Source of the DNA: Acidaminococcaceae bacterium
GTDB taxonomy: Bacteria; Bacillota; Negativicutes; Acidaminococcales; Acidaminococcaceae
Reading direction: 5' to 3'
Assembly (NCBI GenBank): GCA_024405585.1
Contig: JAKSOM010000039.1
Location: 1-8,123 of the forward strand
DNA length: 8,123 nucleotides
Shown: positions 1 through 4,867 of the stretch, piece by piece
How positions within the stretch are numbered: the stretch's first letter is position 1
Layout of the letters: each line of letters starts with the position of its first letter
Made by a program: the position numbers and the translations under genes
Notes under the pieces: generated by a model
Database searches by the model: none
Seen by the model: the letters and a program-made list of their open reading frames with translations, nothing else
What the model was told of the DNA's origin: nothing

Positions 1-609
1 AGTTTCACCAATGGGGCATTGGGAATTAAAGATATTCCGCCTTTGAATGATGCCCGCTATGTTTTTATAGTGTGCGCTATTACTTACGTTTTCGTGACGG
101 CGTTGATTAATTCTTCCTATGGCAGGGCTTTCAAAGCTATTCGTGAAGACGAGATTGCGGCGGAGGCCATGGGGGTGGATCTGTTTAAGCACAAGTGTAT
201 GGCTTTCATGTTCAGTGCCTTTTTTGCCGGTGTGGGTGGCGGTTTGTACGGTGCCCTGCTGGGTACTGTGGATCCTAAGAATTTCCTTTTCACTTTGACT
301 TACAACTTTGTGCTGATTATTGTGTTGGGCGGTATGGGTTCCATTACCGGTTCCATGTTGGGGGCCATTCTTGTTACCGGCGGCCTGGAGTTTTTGCGGG
401 TGTTCGACGAACCCTTCGAACTTTTTGGGGCGGCCATTCCCCTGTTCCGGCCGGGGTTCCGTATGGTTATGTTCAGCGTGCTTTTGATGATTTGCGTTTT
501 GTTCTGGCGTAAGGGCATCATGGGGACGGAGGAGTTCACCTGGGAGAAATTTACGGCTTTTGTGAAGAACCCGGTCGGTTATTGGAAAGGGGTGAAGAAT
601 AATGGCTGA
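1..609 (+). CDS. livM: Branched-chain amino acid ABC transporter permease LivM, 3' part (5' truncated by window edge)
   Basis: This is the inner-membrane permease of the high-affinity leucine/isoleucine/valine importer, which pairs with LivH and is driven by LivG and LivF. The frame is open from base 1 (starting S-F-T-N-G-A-L-G, like the T-x-G-A-x-G-I stretch of LivM) and stops at TGA 607-609. The TTG at 19 is therefore not a real start; the gene begins upstream. About 202 residues are visible of a family length of roughly 320 or more. The cytoplasmic EAA-type loop that docks the ATPases is clear (YGRAFKAIREDEIAAEAMG, about residues 40-58). Several hydrophobic segments flank it, including one around V-L-I-I-V-L-G-G-M-G and another near the C-terminus (MVMFSVLLMICVLFW). 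The stop overlaps the livG start by 8 bases, so the two are probably translationally coupled. The family assignment is secure; substrate specificity rests on family and operon context. Confidence 0.94.
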   Translation, partial: SFTNGALGIKDIPPLNDARYVFIVCAITYVFVTALINSSYGRAFKAIREDEIAAEAMGVDLFKHKCMAFMFSAFFAGVGGGLYGALLGTVDPKNFLFTLTYNFVLIIVLGGMGSITGSMLGAILVTGGLEFLRVFDEPFELFGAAIPLFRPGFRMVMFSVLLMICVLFWRKGIMGTEEFTWEKFTAFVKNPVGYWKGVKNNG

Positions 610-1414
610 CAAGTATCGTAACCCCATTGTATTGAAAACCGATGACATTACCATGCGTTTCGGCGGGGTGGTGGCGGTGAGCCATCTTAATCTGGAGATT
701 CACCAGGGGGAGATTGTGGCCCTCATCGGGCCCAACGGTGCCGGCAAGACCACGGCCTTCAATATGATTACAGGGGTTTATACTCCCACTGAGGGGAATG
801 TGTTGTTCAATCCGGAAGGGTACCGGGGCAGGAATATGATTATTACCGGCATGAAACCCAGCCATATTGCGAAATTGGGGATTGCCCGCACCTTCCAGAA
901 TATCCGGTTGTTCAAGGATTTGAGTGTGTATGAGAATGTTTTGATTGCCAAGCATTTGCGTTTGGAGTCGGACGTTTTCAGTGCCGCCCTGCATTTGCCC
1001 TGGTACAACAGGGAGCAGCAGAAGGCGGAGCAGGAAGTGGAAAAACTGCTCAAGGAAGTGGGGCTTTGGGAGTTGCGTAAGGAGAAGGCGTCCAGTTTGC
1101 CCTACGGGCAGCAACGCCGTCTGGAAATAGTCCGTGCCCTGGCCACCAATCCGACTTTGTTGCTTTTGGACGAGCCGGCGGCAGGGATGAATCCCAAGGA
1201 GACGGACGAATTGACGGAGTTCATCAGGCAGATCCGTGACAAGTATAACCTGACGGTCTTTATGATTGAGCATCACATGGATTTGGTTATGGCCATTGCG
1301 GAGAAAATTTATGTATTGGATTTCGGCCAGGAAATAGCCCGGGGTACTCCGGTGGAAATTCAGAACAATCAACGGGTCATTGAGGCCTACTTGGGGGTGG
1401 ATGAAGATGCTTAA
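602..1414 (+). CDS. livG: Branched-chain amino acid ABC transporter ATP-binding protein LivG
   Basis: This is one of the two cytoplasmic ATPases of the Liv importer (270 aa; family about 255-270). All ABC motifs are present: Walker A GPNGAGKT (43-50), Q-loop Q99 in A-R-T-F-Q-N, a signature of the LivG form LPYGQQRRLEI (166-176, in place of LSGGQ), Walker B LLLLDEP with catalytic E191, and the H-loop H224 in I-E-H-H-M-D. The usual LivG motif is E-H-D-M, so the second H is a small variation next to the switch histidine. The ATG at 602 sits about 8 bases after a purine-rich AAAGGGG site and overlaps the livM stop, which supports this start. The C-terminus ends in the typical I-E-A-Y-L-G motif. 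The stop TAA at 1412-1414 overlaps the livF start. Confidence 0.97.
   Translation: MADKYRNPIVLKTDDITMRFGGVVAVSHLNLEIHQGEIVALIGPNGAGKTTAFNMITGVYTPTEGNVLFNPEGYRGRNMIITGMKPSHIAKLGIARTFQNIRLFKDLSVYENVLIAKHLRLESDVFSAALHLPWYNREQQKAEQEVEKLLKEVGLWELRKEKASSLPYGQQRRLEIVRALATNPTLLLLDEPAAGMNPKETDELTEFIRQIRDKYNLTVFMIEHHMDLVMAIAEKIYVLDFGQEIARGTPVEIQNNQRVIEAYLGVDEDA
1393..1400 (+). promoter_or_regulatory. Shine-Dalgarno sequence that fixes the livF start
   Basis: GGGGGTGG lies 6 bases upstream of the ATG at 1407 but directly abuts the ATG at 1401. The second ATG is therefore the better livF start. The site is inside the last codons of livG, as expected for overlapping coupled genes. Confidence 0.6.
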
Positions 1415-2117
1415 GGTTAGGGATTTGGTTGTGTCCTACGGCGGCATTGAGGCCCTGAAGGGAATCAGCTTGGATGTGCCGGACGGACAGATTGTTACTT
1501 TGATTGGTGCCAATGGGGCAGGCAAATCCACACTTTTGAGGAGCATTATCGGTTTGGTGAAGCCTGCAGGAGGTTCTATCACCTACAGTGAGGAGGAACT
1601 TATCGGTCTGAACAGTCAGAAAATTGTGGAGAAGGGGCTTACTTTGGTACCTGAGGGACGCAGGGTTTTTCCAAATCTTACAGTGGCGGAGAATCTGCAG
1701 ATTGGTGCCTATATGCGTAACGACAAGGATGGTATCGCAGCGGATATTGCCAGGGTGTATGAGTTGTTCCCCCGTTTGCAGGAGCGGTCCTGGCAGATGG
1801 CGGGCACCCTTTCCGGCGGCGAGCAGCAGATGCTGGCGGTGGGCAGGGCACTGATGAGCAGGCCAAAACTGATGATGATGGATGAGCCCTCGTTGGGATT
1901 GGCTCCATTGGTTATCAAAGATATTTTCGGAATCATTGAACGCATCAACAAGCAGGGAGTAACCATTCTCCTGATTGAGCAGAATGCCAATATGGCTTTG
2001 AAGGTTGCCCATTTGGCCTATGTTTTAGAGACGGGGCGGATTACCATGACGGGCACGGGCAAGGAACTTTTGGAAAATCCGGAAATAAAGGCCGCCTACT
2101 TAGGAAAGAAAAAATAG
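1407..2117 (+). CDS. livF: Branched-chain amino acid ABC transporter ATP-binding protein LivF
   Basis: This is the second ATPase of the Liv importer (236 aa from ATG 1407; family about 233-237). The frame stays open upstream to a TTG at 1380 and an ATG at 1401. ATG 1407 gives the standard M-L-K-V start and has the best-spaced ribosome site. Motifs: A-loop Y11, Walker A GANGAGKS (34-41), V-P-E-G-R at 81-85 where the Q-loop glutamine is replaced by E83, signature LSGGEQQ (135-141), Walker B with D159-E160, and I-E-Q-N-A-N at 189-194 where Q191 stands in for the H-loop histidine. The E and Q replacements are normal for LivF and do not suggest a defect. The protein ends in A-A-Y-L-G-K-K-K. It is the last gene of the liv unit; a hairpin terminator begins 5 bases after its TAG stop. 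Confidence 0.97.
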   Translation: MLKVRDLVVSYGGIEALKGISLDVPDGQIVTLIGANGAGKSTLLRSIIGLVKPAGGSITYSEEELIGLNSQKIVEKGLTLVPEGRRVFPNLTVAENLQIGAYMRNDKDGIAADIARVYELFPRLQERSWQMAGTLSGGEQQMLAVGRALMSRPKLMMMDEPSLGLAPLVIKDIFGIIERINKQGVTILLIEQNANMALKVAHLAYVLETGRITMTGTGKELLENPEIKAAYLGKKK

Positions 2118-2121
2118 ATGG

Positions 2122-2160
2122 TGTAGTAAAACCCTCGCTAAAAGCGGGGGTTTTACTACA
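2122..2160 (+). terminator. Intrinsic terminator of the liv operon, 18-bp stem with AAA loop
   Basis: The left arm (2122-2139, TGTAGTAAAACCCTCGCT) pairs with the right arm (2143-2160) along all 18 positions, with one G-U wobble (T2135 with G2148), around an AAA loop at 2140-2142. The G-rich run is followed by TTTT inside the stem rather than by a free T tract, so the A run upstream pairs with the T run. That gives a symmetric hairpin of the kind that can work in both directions. It starts 5 bases after livF and separates it from glmS. The folding energy was not computed. Confidence 0.85.
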
Positions 2161-2163
2161 TAT

Positions 2164-2220
2164 TGTGGTTGAGTCAATGTCAAATACTATTTTCTATATT
2201 TTTATAGAATATGTGGTTGA
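2164..2220 (+). repeat. Direct repeat TGTGGTTGA (2164-2172 and 2212-2220)
   Basis: A perfect 9-base direct repeat with starts 48 bases apart flanks the small palindrome upstream of glmS. The second copy runs into the proposed -35 hexamer (TTGACG, 2217-2222). The first copy is also part of a short TTGAGTCAA palindrome (2169-2177). It may be a regulator-binding repeat or chance in an AT-rich spacer. Confidence 0.4.
2192..2209. promoter_or_regulatory. Candidate operator palindrome upstream of glmS
   Basis: TTCTATA (2192-2198) and TATAGAA (2203-2209) form a perfect 7-base inverted repeat around TTTT. Its centre is about 52 bases upstream of the predicted glmS transcription start, immediately before the -35 box. 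That position is plausible for an activator or repressor dimer. It is A/T only apart from one C and one G, so chance is possible. No known operator consensus is recognised. Confidence 0.35.
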
Positions 2221-2246
2221 CGTTCTATGAATTTATGTAGTAAAAT
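2217..2246 (+). promoter_or_regulatory. Predicted sigma-A promoter of the glmS operon
   Basis: TTGACG (-35, 2217-2222, 5 of 6 match) and TAAAAT (-10, 2241-2246, 5 of 6 match) are separated by 18 bases. They predict a transcript start near 2253 and a leader of about 43 bases before the glmS ATG. This is the best promoter in the 2118-2295 gap. That leader is far too short to hold a glmS ribozyme, and no ribozyme-like core is seen anywhere in the gap. Confidence 0.65.
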
Positions 2247-2295
2247 GTCAAAAACGTGTTCTGAAAGTAAGTGAGTTGACAAAAGGAGAATTGTT

Positions 2296-4119
2296 ATGTG
2301 CGGAATTGTTGGTTATATCGGCAAGAGGAAAGCGGCGGATTTTTTGTTGGACGGCCTCAGCAAATTGGAGTATCGGGGATATGATTCCGCCGGAATTGCG
2401 GTTGTGGAGAAGGACGGCCTGAGGGTGGAAAAATGTATGGGCCGTTTGGACGCTTTGCGTAAAAAATTGAAGGGACGTGAACCGGTGGGGACTGTGGGCA
2501 TCGGCCACACCCGTTGGGCCACCCATGGCAGGCCCAGTGACAGTAACGCCCACCCCCATTCCGATCCCACCGGTCAATTTGTGGTGGTCCATAACGGCAT
2601 TATCGAAAACTATTTGACATTGAAGGAAGATATGTTGGCCAAGGGGGAGAAGTTCAGCTCCGATACGGATACGGAGGTGGCCGCCCATCTTTTTGCCACT
2701 TATTACCATGGGGATATGGAGGATGCGGTCCATAGGGTTTTGCGGACTATCAAGGGCTCCTATTCCCTCGTGTTTCTTTGCAAGGCGGAGCCGGACAAGA
2801 TTATTTGTACCAAGAAGGACAATCCCCTGGTTGTGGGGTTGGGTGAAGGTGAGAATTATATTGCCAGCGATATTCCTGCCATCATCAATTCCACACGCAA
2901 AACATATATCATGAATGATGGGGAAATTGCTGTGGTGACCGCCGACGGGGTGCGTCTGACGGATTTGGAAGGCAAATCCATCAGCAAAAAGATTTATGAA
3001 GTGAATTGGAATGCGGAAGCGGCGGAAAAGGGCGGTTTCGAACATTTCATGCTGAAGGAGATTTATGAGCAGCCCAAGGCCATCCGTGAAACCATGCGGG
3101 GACGGGTGGAGGACAATAGGATTGTTTTCAAGGAGTTGGACTGGGACAGGGAATTCCTGGCCAGGTTCAACAAGATTTTCATTGTGGCTTGCGGCACCGC
3201 CTATCACGCAGGCATAGTCGGCAAGTGTTATATCGAACAGTTGGCAGGGATTCCTGTGGAAGTGGATATTGCCAGTGAGTTCCGTTACCGTCGGCCCCTG
3301 ATTGATGAAAATACTTTGACCGTTCTCATCAGCCAGTCCGGTGAGACCAGCGATACGCTTGCGGCCCTCAGGGAGGCCAAACGTTTGGGCAGCCATACGG
3401 TGGGTGTGACCAATGTGGTGGGCAGTGCGGTGGGCCGTGAGGCGGACCAGGTCATTTATACATATGCGGGACCGGAGATTGCCGTGGCATCCACCAAGGC
3501 CTATACCACCCAAATTTTGGTCATGTTGATGTTTGGCATTTATCTTGGCAATTTGAACGGCCGTCTGGACAGCGTCTTGAGTGAGGATTTGGTGAAGGGG
3601 CTTCTGGAAGTGCCGGAACTGATTCACCGTCAGGTGGAGGATGTGGATCAGATCAAGGTGTTTGCCCGCAAGTACGGTTCCAGCGAAGACGCCTTTTTCC
3701 TGGGCAGGGGCTTGGATTATGCAGTAGCCCTGGAGGGTGCATTAAAGCTCAAGGAGATCAGCTATATTCATGCCGAGGCCTATGCGGCGGGCGAATTGAA
3801 ACATGGGACATTGGCCCTGATTGTGCAGGGTGTACCGGTAATCGTACTTGCCACCCAGGAGGATATTTATGACAAGACCATTTCCAACATTCAGGAGGTG
3901 AAGGCCAGGGAAGCGTCTGTCATTGCCATCGGATTTGAGGGTGATACGGAACTGGGCAAATACGCAGACCATGTCATTTATATCCCACGCACGGGGAAAT
4001 ATTTGGCACCACTCTTGAGTGTGCTGCCCTTGCAATTGTTGGCTTATTATGCGGCTTTGACCCGTGGTAGTGATGTGGATAAGCCAAGAAATCTGGCGAA
4101 AAGCGTAACGGTGGAATAA
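2296..4119 (+). CDS. glmS: Glutamine--fructose-6-phosphate aminotransferase (isomerizing) GlmS
   Basis: This cytoplasmic enzyme makes glucosamine-6-phosphate from fructose-6-phosphate and glutamine, the committed step to UDP-GlcNAc, peptidoglycan and other amino-sugar polymers. The length (607 aa) is typical. The N-terminal class II glutamine amidotransferase domain (about 2-220) begins M-C-G-I-V-G-Y, with Cys2 the catalytic nucleophile after Met removal, and has the H-T-R-W-A-T-H-G motif at 71-78. Two SIS sugar-isomerase domains follow (about 285-420 and 455-595). They carry C-G-T-A from 299, S-Q-S-G-E-T at 346-351, S-T-K-A-Y at 399-403, E-G-A-L-K-L-K-E-I-S-Y in the second SIS domain, and the C-terminal L-A-K-S-V-T-V-E with the conserved Lys602. 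AAAGGAG at 2282-2288 lies 7 bases before ATG 2296. It is the first gene of the six-gene unit; the next ORF starts 12 bases after its stop. All key residues are present, so it should be active. Confidence 0.99.
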   Translation: MCGIVGYIGKRKAADFLLDGLSKLEYRGYDSAGIAVVEKDGLRVEKCMGRLDALRKKLKGREPVGTVGIGHTRWATHGRPSDSNAHPHSDPTGQFVVVHNGIIENYLTLKEDMLAKGEKFSSDTDTEVAAHLFATYYHGDMEDAVHRVLRTIKGSYSLVFLCKAEPDKIICTKKDNPLVVGLGEGENYIASDIPAIINSTRKTYIMNDGEIAVVTADGVRLTDLEGKSISKKIYEVNWNAEAAEKGGFEHFMLKEIYEQPKAIRETMRGRVEDNRIVFKELDWDREFLARFNKIFIVACGTAYHAGIVGKCYIEQLAGIPVEVDIASEFRYRRPLIDENTLTVLISQSGETSDTLAALREAKRLGSHTVGVTNVVGSAVGREADQVIYTYAGPEIAVASTKAYTTQILVMLMFGIYLGNLNGRLDSVLSEDLVKGLLEVPELIHRQVEDVDQIKVFARKYGSSEDAFFLGRGLDYAVALEGALKLKEISYIHAEAYAAGELKHGTLALIVQGVPVIVLATQEDIYDKTISNIQEVKAREASVIAIGFEGDTELGKYADHVIYIPRTGKYLAPLLSVLPLQLLAYYAALTRGSDVDKPRNLAKSVTVE

Positions 4120-4123
4120 GGGG
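4118..4123 (+). promoter_or_regulatory. Shine-Dalgarno sequence for the GTG-start small ORF
   Basis: AAGGGG overlaps the glmS stop and sits 8 bases before the GTG at 4132. It supports GTG as the start in preference to the in-frame ATG at 4162 (codon 11), which has no comparable site. Confidence 0.6.
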
Positions 4124-4131
4124 AAGAGAAA

Positions 4132-4482
4132 GTGAGAATTAACGAAAAACTTCGTAGGATTATGAAGGAAGAAAAATTCAAGAGCGTGGACTTCGGTCCT
4201 GTATTCGGGTGTGCCAGCAATGTGGCGGCATCCAGGTTTTATAACGGCATTGCCACTATTTATGATTTGGTGAGGTTGATGAATTTTATGGGCGGTGAGG
4301 TTATTTTGCGGAGCCATAACGGTACGGAGATTCCCCTGACTATTGATGATGTGCAGGCGGATAAGGCGGAGCGAAAGACCAGGTACCTTAAATATAATGG
4401 CAAGAAAAAAGATAGTGGCAATGTTGAAATGAATGGGATTGTTACAAAATCAGATGTTTCGCCAGATGTGGGGATGGAATGA
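4132..4482 (+). CDS. Small protein of unknown function with a degenerate XRE-like helix-turn-helix
   Basis: The function is not recognised. The 116-aa product starts at GTG with a good ribosome site. Residues 3-60 follow the pattern of an XRE/Cro-type fold: a first helix (N-E-K-L-R-R-I-M-K-E-E-K), then D-F-G-P-V-F-G-C-A in the place of the turn, then A-A-S-R-F-Y-N-G matching the S-R-x-x-N-G end of the recognition helix. After that comes I-Y-D-L-V-R-L-M-N-F-M-G-G-E-V-I-L, which resembles the common L-x-x-L-x-x-L-x-x-A-L-G helix followed by a beta strand. Residues from about 75 are charged and polar (K-A-E-R-K-T, G-K-K-K-D-S-G) and probably disordered. There is no Walker A loop, so this is not the missing ATPase half of RapZ. 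It lies 12 bases after glmS and overlaps the RapZ-like gene by 4 bases (ATGA), so it should be co-translated with it. DNA or RNA binding is inferred from fold similarity only. Confidence 0.82.
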   Translation: MRINEKLRRIMKEEKFKSVDFGPVFGCASNVAASRFYNGIATIYDLVRLMNFMGGEVILRSHNGTEIPLTIDDVQADKAERKTRYLKYNGKKKDSGNVEMNGIVTKSDVSPDVGME

Positions 4483-4859
4483 TGAAAGAGATTCTTGTGG
4501 TGATTCAAAGTTTTGGTTTTAAGTATGGTATGCCGGCTATTACCGATTATATGGTGGATGCCAGGTTTATTACTAATCCGTTCTATGTGCCGGAATTGAA
4601 GAATCTTACCGGTAGGGATAAAGCGGTCATTGAGTATATCACCAAGCAGCCAAAGAGCATGGAATTCATGGATTGTCTGAAGGGGCTGATTGATTGCGTG
4701 GTGGAAAAATTTGAGCGGGACGGCAAAATTCAGATTTTGATTTCCGTCGGTTGTACTGGGGGACGGCACCGCAGCGTGTTTGTGGCGAATGCCATCGGTG
4801 AGCATCTGACTGCCGCAGGGTTCAAAACTCAGGTTGTTCATCGGGATATTGATAAGTAG
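4479..4859 (+). CDS. Stand-alone RapZ/YvcJ C-terminal domain protein, probable amino-sugar sensor
   Basis: The 126-aa product matches only the C-terminal half of RapZ/YvcJ (family about 285-295 aa); the N-terminal P-loop ATPase domain is absent. Recognisable motifs are S-F-G-F-K-Y-G (11-17), D-A-R-F-I-T-N-P-F-Y (27-36), L-T-G-R-D (43-47), G-C-T-G-G-R-H-R-S (91-99) and the C-terminal H-R-D-I-D-K. In E. coli RapZ this domain binds glucosamine-6-phosphate and the small RNAs GlmY/GlmZ. The E. coli ligand residues K170, R184 and the C-T-G-G loop correspond to K15, R29 and 92-95 here. The position of E. coli H190 is F35, as in the F/Y form I recall from Gram-positive homologues. The start is ATG 4479, which overlaps the previous stop as ATGA; ATG 4482 is an equally possible alternative. 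The gene occupies the slot where full-length rapZ normally precedes yvcK. Identity of the domain is firm; a sensing role is inferred. Confidence 0.92.
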   Translation: MMKEILVVIQSFGFKYGMPAITDYMVDARFITNPFYVPELKNLTGRDKAVIEYITKQPKSMEFMDCLKGLIDCVVEKFERDGKIQILISVGCTGGRHRSVFVANAIGEHLTAAGFKTQVVHRDIDK

Positions 4860-4867
4860 GAGCATTT

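Noticed and set aside
19..609. A short complete protein starting at TTG 19
   Set aside because: The LivM frame is already open at base 1 and residues before position 19 match LivM, so the gene is cut by the window edge.
551..1372. Minus-strand open frame of 273 codons opposite livG
   Set aside because: It is a complement of the LivG codons with no domain and no promoter or ribosome site of its own.
2277..2282. TTGACA just before glmS as a -35 box
   Set aside because: It merges with the ribosome-binding site, and a matching -10 would fall inside the glmS coding region.
2118..2295. glmS ribozyme or another riboswitch in the glmS leader
   Set aside because: No ribozyme core or aptamer-like sequence is recognised, and the predicted leader is only about 43 bases.
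2248..3627. Long minus-strand open frame of 459 codons opposite glmS
   Set aside because: It is a shadow of glmS. The plus-strand frame has all catalytic motifs, while the antisense translation is rich in His, Gln and Asn with no recognisable domain and no ribosome site.
4132..4859. A frameshifted full-length rapZ spread over the two small ORFs
   Set aside because: The first ORF has no G-x-S-G-A-G-K-S Walker A or other ATPase motifs and has its own start and ribosome site. The two ORFs are separate genes.
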